Assembly: GCA_001596155.1 (NCBI GenBank)
Contig: CP014771.1
Span: 496,001 to 560,000, forward strand
DNA from: Hymenobacter psoromatis
Lineage (GTDB): Bacteria > Bacteroidota > Bacteroidia > Cytophagales > Hymenobacteraceae
Length of the DNA: 64,000 nt
Direction of reading: 5' to 3'
Shown here piece after piece: positions 30,451 through 38,678 of this stretch (position 1 is the first letter of the stretch; each line of letters begins with the position of its first letter). The position numbers and the translations under genes are program-made. The notes beneath the pieces are model-generated. The model was not told the DNA's origin. It ran no database searches and saw only the letters and a list, made by a program, of their open reading frames with translations.

Positions 30451-31555
30451 ACTGAACGGGATTCGTGGGGGTATCGGCGAATAAGACCGCAAAAGTACGA
30501 CCGAACGCCGCCAGCAGCAAATCGCGAAAAATCTCGTTCGTAAACTGCTCACTCTCAAAGTGGCCCACGTCGCAGAGCAGCAGCTGGCCCTCGGGCGCGA
30601 AAAACTCGTGGTACTTCACGTCGCCCGTCACGTAGGCATCGGCCCCGACCGCCACCGCCGCGCCGGTCAAAAAGCTGCCCGCGCCGCCGCACAGCGCCAC
30701 CTTCTTGATGTCTTTTTCAAACGCCGTGTGGCGCACCACCGGCACGCCCAGCACCTCTTTCAGGCGCTTGCGGAATTCGGCGGGGGGTAGGGCCTGCGGC
30801 AGCTCGCCCACCAGGCCCGCACCCACTTCCTGGTGCTGATTTTCGAGCTTAATCAGCTCATAGGCAACTTCTTCGTAGGGATGCGCCTGGCGCAGAGCGG
30901 CCAGCACGGCCGCCTGCCGGTGCAGGGGTAGCAGCACTTCGAGCCGGGTTTCGGCCACGCGCTCGGCCTGGTTTTCGGTCCCGATGGCCGGCCGGGTGCC
31001 CGCGCCCGGCGTAAAAGTGCCCAAGCCCTGGCTTTGAAAGCTACAATCCGTATAATTGCCTATCTGGCCCGTGCCGGCGGCGTGGAGCGCGGCCAGCACC
31101 TTATCGGCCGCATCAGCATAAGCGGGCGGGCCGGGCACGTAGGTGCTGAGGCGGGCCAGCGTGCCGGTTTGGGGCACCAGAATGCGCGTATTCACCAGGC
31201 CCAGCTTTTCGGCCAGCTTGGCGTTCACGCCCTGGCGCACGTTGTCGAGGTTGGTGTGGGCGGCGTAGATGGCTACGTCGGCCTTGAGCGCGGCCATGAT
31301 GGTTTGCTCCACCAAACCCTTGCCCGTGAGGCGCTTGAGCGGCCGAAAGATAACCGGGTGATGGCACACCACCACATTGCAGCCGCGCCGCGCCGCCTCG
31401 GCCACCACGGCCGGCGTGCAGTCGAGGGCGATGAGCACGCCGGTGATTTCGGCTTCGGGCAGGCCGCATTGCAGCCCGGCATTGTCGTAGCTTTCCTGGT
31501 AGGCGAGGGGCGCGGCGGCTTCGAGGGCGCGGGCCAGGTCTTGGACGGTAGGCAC
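30440..31555 (-). CDS. Nif3-like dinuclear metal centre protein
   Basis: A NIF3/YbgI family protein (371 residues from the GTG at 31553-31555). Metal ligands are visible: VVVCHHPVIFRPLK (His pair), AAHTNLDNV (HxxxD) and the C-terminal DVGHFESE. A PII-like insert occupies the middle, as in the longer members. The biochemical role of the family is unsettled (GTP cyclohydrolase-like fold). I prefer GTG, which gives VPTVQDLARALEAAAPLAYQ, matching family N-termini; the ATG at 31615 would translate a REP-type repeat (SLRAQRGN). Confidence 0.88.
   Translation of the reverse strand: MPTVQDLARALEAAAPLAYQESYDNAGLQCGLPEAEITGVLIALDCTPAVVAEAARRGCNVVVCHHPVIFRPLKRLTGKGLVEQTIMAALKADVAIYAAHTNLDNVRQGVNAKLAEKLGLVNTRILVPQTGTLARLSTYVPGPPAYADAADKVLAALHAAGTGQIGNYTDCSFQSQGLGTFTPGAGTRPAIGTENQAERVAETRLEVLLPLHRQAAVLAALRQAHPYEEVAYELIKLENQHQEVGAGLVGELPQALPPAEFRKRLKEVLGVPVVRHTAFEKDIKKVALCGGAGSFLTGAAVAVGADAYVTGDVKYHEFFAPEGQLLLCDVGHFESEQFTNEIFRDLLLAAFGRTFAVLFADTPTNPVQYDC
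30490..30520 (-). promoter_or_regulatory. Promoter TTG-N20-TACTTTTG inside the end of nif3
   Basis: On the minus strand TTG (30518-30520), 20 bases and TACTTTTG (30490-30497) fit the Bacteroidota consensus. The zinc-ribbon start is 40 bases downstream, so that gene could be made independently of nif3. Confidence 0.6.
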
Positions 31556-31583
31556 GTTAGGTTTAGTTAAAATTGTTGAGATA

Positions 31584-31615
31584 TTGTCATTGCCGCGCTG
31601 CGCTCGCAATGACAA
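31584..31615. repeat. Short TGTCATTGCGAGC-type palindrome
   Basis: TTGTCATTGC and GCAATGACAA (31584-31593, 31606-31615) form the ends of a small REP-like hairpin between the SMUG2-like gene and nif3. Confidence 0.7.
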
Positions 31616-31624
31616 ACGGGGCTT

Positions 31625-32311
31625 TTATTTTAATAATCCGCCCAGCACTTCCACGTAGCGCGCCACGTTCTCAGCCAGCGCTTTGCGGCGGTATTGCATC
31701 AGGAAGCGCGGGTGGTCGAGGATTTCCAGGCGCTCGAATAAGCCCAGCTCGTCGTTGAGCCGGCGCAAAAACTCGCCGTTGCGGCGGCCCAGGCTCACGG
31801 CCACGTCGCGGCGCAGATGCAGGCGCTCGGTTTGCTCGGTGAGTGAGCGGCGCATGTCGGGCCACAGGGCTTTGGTGAGGGCCGGCGCGTCGTAATAATT
31901 GTAATTCTTGCTCGCGTGCGTCAATTCAAGTGGATACACCGAGCTGAGGAAAAAGTGCTCGTAGAACGCGGCCGGCCCGCCCAGCTCGGTAATAAAATGA
32001 TACACAAACTCGCTCGACAGCTCGCGGCGCTGCTTGGGCAAGTCGTGGGCAATGCCGCACTCGGCGCTAAGCGCCACCGGGTCGGTGAAGGCCACGCCCG
32101 TGCGCCCACCGCCAAAACGACCGGGATTAATGCCAAAAACACCCACCCGCTGGGTATCCGCGGTGTAAAATTTTTGGGCAAACTCGCTGAGAATGGCCCG
32201 TACCTCCGGTTCGTGAAACGAGTTGCGCACCACCACCGACCCCGGCAGCGGGGCGGGGGGTAGGGGAAAAGTGGCGAGCAGCTGGAGCAGGCGGGCGGGG
32301 AAATCAGACAT
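31625..32311 (-). CDS. SMUG2-like uracil-DNA glycosylase
   Basis: A single-strand-selective uracil glycosylase relative (SMUG2 / DUF4918 family, 228 residues) for base-excision repair. The active-site block reads FGINPGRFGGGRTGVAFTDP near residues 59-78; the second block is LDHPRFLMQYRRK near the C-terminus, in place of the usual HPSPAS loop of other uracil glycosylases. The ATG at 32311 follows directly after the promoter-like GACCTTTG with four bases between, mirrored by lpxK on the other strand. A longer frame to 32926 overlaps lpxK and was rejected. Confidence 0.85.
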   Translation of the reverse strand: MSDFPARLLQLLATFPLPPAPLPGSVVVRNSFHEPEVRAILSEFAQKFYTADTQRVGVFGINPGRFGGGRTGVAFTDPVALSAECGIAHDLPKQRRELSSEFVYHFITELGGPAAFYEHFFLSSVYPLELTHASKNYNYYDAPALTKALWPDMRRSLTEQTERLHLRRDVAVSLGRRNGEFLRRLNDELGLFERLEILDHPRFLMQYRRKALAENVARYVEVLGGLLK

Positions 32312-32315
32312 GGCG

Positions 32316-32387
32316 CAAAGGTCGGAGTTTCTCGTTTTTTGTTCTCCGTTTCTCGTTGCCGGTGCCAATTTAAATTTCCGACCTTTG
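32316..32387. promoter_or_regulatory. Mirror-image divergent promoters of the SMUG2-like gene and lpxK
   Basis: CAAAGGTCGGA (32316-32326) and TCCGACCTTTG (32377-32387) are perfect complements. Each gives a GACCTTTG -7 box (one mismatch to TAnnTTTG) only four or five bases before an ATG, on opposite strands. lpxK also has a TTG at 32356-32358, 21 bases upstream of its box. The layout predicts leaderless or nearly leaderless mRNAs for both genes. Confidence 0.6.
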
Positions 32388-32392
32388 ACTCC

Positions 32393-33490
32393 ATGCAGGC
32401 TGACGACGAAAAACGAAGAGTAAAAAACAAGAAACAAACAGCCCTGCTGCCATTTTCCTGGCTCTACGCCGCCGTGCTGGCGGTGCGCAACTGGCTCTAC
32501 GACCACGGCTGGAAGCGCTCGGCACCGGGTTGGGTCCCCCTGCTGGGGGTAGGGAATCTGCGGGTGGGCGGCACCGGCAAAACGCCCCACGTGGCCTGGC
32601 TGGTGGCCGAATTGCTGCGCCAGGGCCAGCGCCCGGCCATCCTGAGCCGGGGCTACGGCCGCCAAACTGCCGGCCCGCGCCTGGCCACGGCCGCCGACTC
32701 GGCCGCCACCGTGGGCGACGAGCCCTGGCAGTATTTCGAAGAATTTGGGGGCCAAAACGTGCCCGTGGCCGTGGCCGAAAACCGCCAGCGGGGCCTCGAC
32801 CTGCTGCGCTGGCACCACCCCGACCTGACGTGCGTGGTGCTGGACGATGCCTACCAGCACCGCCGCGTGCGTCCTACCCTCAACATTTTGCTCACTGAGC
32901 TGGCGCGGCCCTTTTATACCGACCACGTGCTGCCCGCTGGCCGCCTGCGCGAAACCCGCGTCGGGGCCGCCCGCGCCGACGTGGTTATCGTGACCAAATG
33001 CCCACCCGACCTGCCCGCCGCGGCCCAGGCGGCCGCCGAGGCCCAGGTGCGGCGCTACGCCCGGCCCGGCGTGCCGGTGCTGTTTTCGGCCTATGAGTAT
33101 GGCGCGCCGGTGCCGCTCACGGCCGCGGCGCGGGCGCAGGTCCTACCCCCCCCCGGCGGCCCGATGGCGCTGCTCACCGGCATTGCGCAGCCGGGGCCGC
33201 TGCGGGCGCAACTGCTGGCCCAGGGCTACCAGCTGGTGGCGGAGCACGTTTTCCCCGACCACCACGCCTTTACCCTGGCCGACCTGGCGGCGGTGCGGGC
33301 GCGCTGGCAGCCGGGCCAGGTTATTTTTACTACCGAGAAAGATGCGACGCGCCTGCAAGCGCCGGCCCTGGCCGCCGCGCTGGCTGGGCTGCCCGTGTAC
33401 ACGATTCCGGTGCGGGTCGCGTTGCTGGGCACTGGCGCGGCGCGGCTCACGGCGGCGGTGGCAGCTGCCACCGGGCCGGCCGGGCGCTAG
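32393..33490 (+). CDS. lpxK: Tetraacyldisaccharide 4'-kinase LpxK
   Basis: The inner-membrane kinase that phosphorylates the 4' position of the lipid A precursor. From the ATG at 32393 it has 365 residues. The P-loop is GNLRVGGTGKTP (54-65), followed by ILSRGYGR and the conserved GDEPWQYFEEF and VLDDAYQHRR segments. An amphipathic N-terminal helix (LPFSWLYAAVLAVRNWLYDHG) fits membrane attachment. The ATG is five bases after a promoter-like box. Together with lptE it shows that the organism makes lipid-A-bearing LPS. Confidence 0.95.
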   Translation: MQADDEKRRVKNKKQTALLPFSWLYAAVLAVRNWLYDHGWKRSAPGWVPLLGVGNLRVGGTGKTPHVAWLVAELLRQGQRPAILSRGYGRQTAGPRLATAADSAATVGDEPWQYFEEFGGQNVPVAVAENRQRGLDLLRWHHPDLTCVVLDDAYQHRRVRPTLNILLTELARPFYTDHVLPAGRLRETRVGAARADVVIVTKCPPDLPAAAQAAAEAQVRRYARPGVPVLFSAYEYGAPVPLTAAARAQVLPPPGGPMALLTGIAQPGPLRAQLLAQGYQLVAEHVFPDHHAFTLADLAAVRARWQPGQVIFTTEKDATRLQAPALAAALAGLPVYTIPVRVALLGTGAARLTAAVAAATGPAGR

Positions 33491-33498
33491 TACCTTTG
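33491..33498 (+). promoter_or_regulatory. Bacteroidota -7 box TACCTTTG for the putative porin
   Basis: TACCTTTG, an exact TAnnTTTG match, starts directly after the stop codon of lpxK and lies 52 bases before the porin ATG. Confidence 0.6.
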
Positions 33499-33550
33499 CC
33501 CCTTAAAGAGCCGCGCGCGTGGGCTTTCTTCCTGAGTGTTTTTTCCCTGC

Positions 33551-35599
33551 ATGGTTTCTCTTAAAAATGCTGCTGGCTGGCTGACGCTGCTGCTGGCCCT
33601 GGTGCTGGGCGCGCCGCTGGCCGGCCGCGCCCAGATTATCGACGACTCGACCAAAGTGGTGTACGGTCCCAAAACGACCCGCGTCATCTACGAGGCCGAG
33701 GTGCTGCGCGACTCCACGGGCGGCACCCTCATCGACAGCACCCTCACGCAGTGGCCGCAGTCGCGGTTTTGGGCGCACGACACCACGTTTCAGCAGGATT
33801 TGGGCGTGCTGGGCTCGGCTTCGCGGCCGCTGCTCTACCAGCCCAACTACCAGCTCGGGGCGCGCTTCGGGCGCAATGCGTTTGACCGCAACACGCTGGA
33901 TGGCAGTCTGGTGCCCTACTACGACAGCCGCTCGCCCTACTCATTTTTTCGCTACGTGCAGGGCTCGGCCGGCGAGCAGGTGTTTGAAATCAGTTACAGC
34001 CGCTCGCTGAAGAAAAACTTTAGTATTGGCATTGATTATGAGCGCATTGCCGGCAACCAGGTGCTGGGCGTGGGCTCGTCGCAGTGGCAGACCGAGCACA
34101 ACAACTTTACCATCTACAGCCGCTTTCAGACCGAAGACGGCCGCTACCACCTGCTCGTCAACTACTCGGCCAGCCGGCAGCGTACCCGCGAGCTAGGCGG
34201 CATCTGGCCCACTGCTAAGGAGCAGGTAAACAATCTGCAAGGAGTTACCAGCTTGTTCAATTATAGCGGGGAACGGGTGTATCTCTCGCCGGGCGTCAAC
34301 ATCGACGACCGCGACCAGTTTCACCTGTTTCAGTCGTACCGGCTTCTTACTAAAGGCTTTACCGCCTACCACATCCTCGACGTGCGGCGGCAGTATAACG
34401 GCTACACCGACAACGCGCTACCCCGCGATTCGCTCGGCCGCTTGCTCTTTTACCCTGCCACGGGCCTGGCGCAAGGAACGTACCGCAACACTACCGCCAC
34501 CGACGACCGCGCCACCTACCGGCAGGTAGAAAATACCTTCGGCCTGCTCGGCCGCACCGACCGCATCGAGTACAACGTGTATGCCCGCTACCGCAATTCC
34601 AGCTTTTCGGCCCTGACCACCCCGGCCGGGCGCTCGGGGCCGGGGCTGCGCCTGGTCAGGGTGGGCAGCGACTTAGCGCCGGGGGATTCGCTGGCGGCAC
34701 CGCACCACTTCAATCAGCTGTTCGTGGGCGGCACGGCTTCTTTTAACTACCGCACTATCTACGCCGTGGAGGTGGCCGGCGAGTACCTGCCGCTCGATGG
34801 GACAACCGTGCGGTTCATCGGCACCGAAACCGCCGAGTACTGGCTGCGGGGCCGCATCCGCACCGGCCCGCTCTCGGCCGAGCTGCTGCTCAACTCGTAT
34901 TCGCCCACCATCACGCAGCGGGTTTTCGTGGGCAATAACTACCAGTGGAGCAATGTGCAAAGCACCAGCGACTGGACGAGCATCTTCAAAAATACTACTA
35001 GCCAGCAGCTTACGGTGCGCCTCAAGCAGCGCCTACCCCTGCTGGCCGACCACAGCATCGAGCTGAGCGCGGCGGGCGTCAGACTCAATAACCTGGTGTA
35101 CTACGGGCCCGACGGCACCCCCCAGCAGCTGGGGGGCAGCCAGGGCCAGCAGCTGCTTATCGGCTTTGCGCGCCACCGCTTCCGGGTGGGCAGCGTGTTT
35201 TTTGACAATCAGGGCACCTACACGCAGGGTGCCGGCCCCAGTAACCCCGGCCTGCGCGTGCCGTCGCTCGTCACCGAGTCGCGGGTGTATTACCAGCGCC
35301 GGGTGTTTGGGCACGCGCTGTTTGCGCAGGTGGGTGCCGAGCTCTACTATCAGTCTCGCTTTCAGGGCTATGGCTACGCGCCGAGCACTCAGCAATTTTA
35401 CGTGCAGAACAGCTTCACGATGCAAAACTTCGCGGTGGCCAACCTCTTCGTGGCCGCCGACATCAGCACAGCATCGATTTTTATAAAGGTCGCCTACATC
35501 AACCAGGGCCTCGTCAGCGACGGCTACTTCGTGACGCCCTACTACACGGGCTACCCCCGCCGCTTGCTGTTTGGCGTGCGCTGGCGGTTCTTCAGCTAA
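33551..35599 (+). CDS. Putative outer-membrane porin (Porin_10-like)
   Basis: An outer-membrane beta-barrel protein (682 residues) of the putative porin family common in Hymenobacter and relatives. A signal peptide (MVSLKNAAGWLTLLLALVLG, cleavage after GRA) starts at the ATG at 33551; the frame opens five codons earlier. The N-terminal YGPKTTRVIYEAEVLRDS and the segment SRSPYSFFRYVQGS are family hallmarks. The body consists of alternating strands ending in an aromatic pair, and the last residues LLFGVRWRFFS form the usual C-terminal strand with terminal aromatic. Substrate unknown. Confidence 0.85.
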   Translation: MVSLKNAAGWLTLLLALVLGAPLAGRAQIIDDSTKVVYGPKTTRVIYEAEVLRDSTGGTLIDSTLTQWPQSRFWAHDTTFQQDLGVLGSASRPLLYQPNYQLGARFGRNAFDRNTLDGSLVPYYDSRSPYSFFRYVQGSAGEQVFEISYSRSLKKNFSIGIDYERIAGNQVLGVGSSQWQTEHNNFTIYSRFQTEDGRYHLLVNYSASRQRTRELGGIWPTAKEQVNNLQGVTSLFNYSGERVYLSPGVNIDDRDQFHLFQSYRLLTKGFTAYHILDVRRQYNGYTDNALPRDSLGRLLFYPATGLAQGTYRNTTATDDRATYRQVENTFGLLGRTDRIEYNVYARYRNSSFSALTTPAGRSGPGLRLVRVGSDLAPGDSLAAPHHFNQLFVGGTASFNYRTIYAVEVAGEYLPLDGTTVRFIGTETAEYWLRGRIRTGPLSAELLLNSYSPTITQRVFVGNNYQWSNVQSTSDWTSIFKNTTSQQLTVRLKQRLPLLADHSIELSAAGVRLNNLVYYGPDGTPQQLGGSQGQQLLIGFARHRFRVGSVFFDNQGTYTQGAGPSNPGLRVPSLVTESRVYYQRRVFGHALFAQVGAELYYQSRFQGYGYAPSTQQFYVQNSFTMQNFAVANLFVAADISTASIFIKVAYINQGLVSDGYFVTPYYTGYPRRLLFGVRWRFFS

Positions 35600-35813
35600 T
35601 CGCGGATTTTCGCGGATGGCGCGGATTTCGCGGATTTGGTCGGGGTAGTGCGTTGCCGTTATGTTCGTTCTTCCGGCCCATTCGTGCTCGTTGCTTGTTA
35701 CGCTCACCCGCCCATTCCCTACCCCCCCCTCTCACGCAGGCGAAGGCAAGCCCCCGCCGGACCCGCGCCACCCCGCGCCGTCCGAATCCGCGCCATCCGC
35801 TAAATCCGCGATT
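35600..35813. repeat. Inverted pair of AATCCGCG repeats flanking a spacer
   Basis: TCGCGGATTTTCGCGGATGG (from 35600) and its near complement ending at 35813 (CCATCCGCTAAATCCGCGAT) form arms of about 30 bases around 150 bases without a gene. The right arm ends two bases before the miaE start codon, so it forms the leader of that gene. Confidence 0.7.
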
Positions 35814-35814
35814 T

Positions 35815-36411
35815 ATGAAAACCATTCTAAAGCTTAGGCTCAACTCCGACCCGCGCTGGGCCGACCTGGCCAGCAAAAACCTCGAAGAAATCCTCGTGGA
35901 CCACGCCTACTGCGAGCAGAAAGCGGCCAGCACCGGCATCTCGCTCATCGTGCATTACCCCGAGAAGGAGCGCCTGGTGGAGGAGCTAACGGCTTTAGTG
36001 GCCGAAGAATGGGCGCATTTTGACCGGGTAGTGAAGGAGCTGCGCAAGCGGGGGCTGGCCCTGGGCCGCCCCCGGCGCGACGAGTACGTGGTGCAGCTCA
36101 TGGCGCACATCCGCAAGGGCGGCCCGCGCGAGCGCCAGCTCCTGGACCAGCTCCTGGTGTCGTCGCTCATCGAGGCGCGCTCCTGCGAACGCTTCAAGCT
36201 GCTGTGGCTGCACCTGCAGGACCGCGACCCCGAGCTGAGCCAGTTTTACTACGAGCTAATGGCCAGCGAGGCCAGCCATTTCGTGAGCTACGTGGACCTG
36301 GCCAAAGAGTACTGCGACCCCGCCGAGGTCGATGCCCGCTTGCAGGAATTGCTCAAAATAGAAGGTGAAATCGTGGTCGGCCTGCCCGTGCGCGACGACC
36401 GGATGCATTAA
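35815..36411 (+). CDS. miaE: tRNA-(ms2io6A)-hydroxylase MiaE
   Basis: A ferritin-like diiron monooxygenase hydroxylating ms2i6A37 in tRNA (198 residues). Ligand helices are visible: LEEILVDHAYCEQKAAS (about 23-39), VAEEWAHFDRV (62-72), SSLIEARSCERFKLL and ELMASEASHFVSY, giving the expected Glu/ExxH pattern. The ATG at 35815 follows directly on a repeat arm; the frame is open further upstream but through repeat text. Its substrate is the product of MiaB, encoded at 25.2-26.6 kb. Confidence 0.92.
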   Translation: MKTILKLRLNSDPRWADLASKNLEEILVDHAYCEQKAASTGISLIVHYPEKERLVEELTALVAEEWAHFDRVVKELRKRGLALGRPRRDEYVVQLMAHIRKGGPRERQLLDQLLVSSLIEARSCERFKLLWLHLQDRDPELSQFYYELMASEASHFVSYVDLAKEYCDPAEVDARLQELLKIEGEIVVGLPVRDDRMH

Positions 36412-36419
36412 AGTCCGTC

Positions 36420-36455
36420 GTTTGTCATTGCCGCGCAATATGCTCGCAAGGGCAA
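36420..36455. repeat. Degenerate TGTCATTGC-type palindrome
   Basis: TTTGTCATTGC and GCAAGGGCAAA bracket a short imperfect hairpin after the miaE stop, followed by T6. It may also serve as the miaE terminator. Confidence 0.5.
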
Positions 36456-36485
36456 ACTTTTTTTGTGCGCTATAATTTGGGAAAT

Positions 36486-36923
36486 ATGCTCCCCTTAACC
36501 CTTGCAATCCCTACCCTTGCCGCGCTGCCCACGGCCGCGCGGCAGCTGGCCACGGCCCTGGCCGGGTCGGGCCAAACCATCGTGGCCTTTGAGGGCGAGA
36601 TGGGTGCGGGCAAAACCACGCTCATCCGGGCGTTGTGCGCCGAATTGGGGGTAGGCGACGAGGTGAGCAGCCCCACCTTCGCGCTCGTCAACGAATACCG
36701 GGGGGGTAGGGGCGAGCCCCTCTATCATTTCGACTTCTACCGCCTCGATTCGGAGGACGAAGCCGCTCGCCTGGGCGTGGCAGAGTACTTCGATTCGGGG
36801 TATCTTTGCTTGGTAGAATGGCCCAGCCGGGTGGCCGGCCTGCTACCCCCGCAGCGACTGCTGGTGCAGCTGACCGTAACCGGCCCCGAATCAAGAGAAA
36901 TTCAATTATCCATTATTAATTAA
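36486..36923 (+). CDS. tsaE: tRNA threonylcarbamoyladenosine biosynthesis ATPase TsaE
   Basis: The ATPase that works with TsaB and TsaD to make t6A37 in tRNA (145 residues from the ATG at 36486; a Met seven codons upstream is the alternative). The P-loop is GEMGAGKTT (37-45); SSPTFALVNEYRG and HFDFYRLD follow, and LCLVEWPSR lies near the end. It stands just before alanine dehydrogenase, a pairing seen in other Bacteroidota. The other t6A genes are not in the window. Confidence 0.94.
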   Translation: MLPLTLAIPTLAALPTAARQLATALAGSGQTIVAFEGEMGAGKTTLIRALCAELGVGDEVSSPTFALVNEYRGGRGEPLYHFDFYRLDSEDEAARLGVAEYFDSGYLCLVEWPSRVAGLLPPQRLLVQLTVTGPESREIQLSIIN

Positions 36924-37026
36924 CAGGTATCAGTTTGGCTAGTGAATAGGTAGTTAGCAGGGAAGCGCCTGGCAACGGGCTCTGCGACTGCTGCTTGCTC
37001 ACTTCTACTTGATAACTGAAAAAGTT

Positions 37027-38253
37027 ATGGCCGAACAGCTACCCTCCGGCTTTGGCGCGCTGGCCACGAGCCGCGCCTACTTCACCCAGGAGTCGATGCT
37101 GGCCGTGGAAACGCGCAAGCGCAAGCTGTTTATCGGCCTGCCCAAGGAAACCTCGCTCCAGGAAAACCGCCTGGGCCTCACGCCCGAGGCCGTGCACCAC
37201 CTCGTTACGGAAGGCCACGAAGTGATGCTGGAAAGCGGTGCCGGCGAACCCAGCAAGTACTCCGACCACGACTATTCGGAAGCGGGCGCCACCATCGCCT
37301 ACTCCACGGAGGAAGTGTACAAGGCCGATATTATCCTGAAAGTGGCCCCGCCCGTGCTGGAGGAGATTGAGCTGATGCGCGCCGGCCAAACGCTCATCTC
37401 GGCCCTGCAAATGGGCACCATGACGCCCGAGTTTATCAATGCCCTGGCCCGCAAAAAGGTCAACGCCATTGGCTTTGAGTTGATAAAGGACCCCAGCGGC
37501 GCCCGCCCGGTGGTGCGCGCCATGAGCGAAATCGCGGGCTCCACGGTGATGCTGGTGGCCGCCGAATACCTGGCGCGCTCCAACGAGGGCAAGGGCATTA
37601 TTTTGGGCGGCATCACGGGCGTGCCGCCGTCGCAGGTCGTGATTCTGGGCGCGGGCACGGTGGCCGAGTACGCCGCCCGCGCCGCCATTGGCCTGGGTGC
37701 GGAGGTCAAAGTATTTGATAACCACCTCTATAAGCTGCGCCGCCTCAAGCACAATCTGGGCGCGCAGCTCTACACCAGCACCCTCGATACTTCCGCCCTG
37801 AGCCAGCAGATTCGGCGGGCCGACGTGGTGATTGGCGCGCTCGCGGTGGAGGAAGGCCGCATTCCATTCATGGTGCCCGAGCAGATGGTGGCCAGCATGG
37901 CGGCTGGCTCCGTCATCATCGACATCAGCATTGACCAGGGCGGCTGCTTCGAAACCAGCGAGCTGACCAGCCACAGCAAGCCGGTTTTTCGCAAGTACGA
38001 CGTGGTGCATTACTGCGTGCCCAACATCGCCTCGCGCGTGCCGCGCACCGCCACCAACGCGCTCAGCAACATCTTCACGCCCATCCTGCAAGACATCAGC
38101 CAGCAGGGCGGCATTAACGAGGCGCTTTTCACTAACGAGCACTTCCGCAGCGGCGTGTACATCTACAAAGGCTCGCTCACCAACGCAGCCATCGCTAAGA
38201 AATTTAACATGCGCTACAAGGAATTAGGGCTGCTGATTGCGGTGCGGAACTAG
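37027..38253 (+). CDS. ald: Alanine dehydrogenase
   Basis: An NAD-dependent enzyme interconverting alanine with pyruvate and ammonia (408 residues). It shows GLPKETSLQENRLGLTPEAV near the N-terminus, the NAD-binding VVILGAGTVAEYAARAAIGL, and the substrate region SIDQGGCFETS and VPNIASRVPRTAT. The protein is about 35 residues longer at the N-terminus than classical Ald, as in other Bacteroidota. The ATG at 37027 is preferred over one at 37009. Probably cotranscribed with tsaE, although 103 bases separate them. Confidence 0.93.
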   Translation: MAEQLPSGFGALATSRAYFTQESMLAVETRKRKLFIGLPKETSLQENRLGLTPEAVHHLVTEGHEVMLESGAGEPSKYSDHDYSEAGATIAYSTEEVYKADIILKVAPPVLEEIELMRAGQTLISALQMGTMTPEFINALARKKVNAIGFELIKDPSGARPVVRAMSEIAGSTVMLVAAEYLARSNEGKGIILGGITGVPPSQVVILGAGTVAEYAARAAIGLGAEVKVFDNHLYKLRRLKHNLGAQLYTSTLDTSALSQQIRRADVVIGALAVEEGRIPFMVPEQMVASMAAGSVIIDISIDQGGCFETSELTSHSKPVFRKYDVVHYCVPNIASRVPRTATNALSNIFTPILQDISQQGGINEALFTNEHFRSGVYIYKGSLTNAAIAKKFNMRYKELGLLIAVRN

Positions 38254-38282
38254 GCGCGCAGCCTCACTTTTTACTTGCTACT

Positions 38283-38330
38283 AGGAAGGGACCCCGAAGC
38301 GCAGTGCTTCGGGGTCCCTTCCTGCTTTTT
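38283..38330 (+). terminator. Strong terminator after ald
   Basis: Perfect 18-base arms (AGGAAGGGACCCCGAAGC and its complement, 38283-38300 and 38306-38323) around GCAGT, followed by GCTTTTT. Confidence 0.92.
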
Positions 38331-38590
38331 GCGATGGTGAGCCAGCTGGACCTAGCGCGGCGGCCCGCCGCGCCTACACCCCGACGGCATTGCCCCGAGG
38401 CCGGTGGTTTGGGGAGGGGCAGGGAATAAATAGAATTTTTTTGTGAAAAATAGCATCACCTCGCTGCGTGGCAATAACTGCCTGAAAATCAGGGGTCAGG
38501 TTGAATTACTAGTTCAGCTAGTTTATTTTTAAGCTCCGCCATACGTTTGCTAACTACTTGTTATATAATGTGAATGTTTTATGAATACCA

Positions 38591-38619
38591 TTGCTTAAAA
38601 AAATGGGGGCATATCTTCG
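38591..38619 (+). promoter_or_regulatory. Near-consensus promoter TTG-N18-TATCTTCG of the SGNH protein gene
   Basis: TTG (38591-38593), 18 bases, TATCTTCG (38612-38619, one mismatch) lie about 60 bases before the ATG, in an AT-rich leader that differs from the GC-rich surroundings. The rest of the 350-base gap (38331-38590) holds no gene that I can see. Confidence 0.55.
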
Positions 38620-38678
38620 CAATAACTAGGCCATAAACGCTTAGTATAAATTTTTTTAATATTTTAACCAATCAGCTT

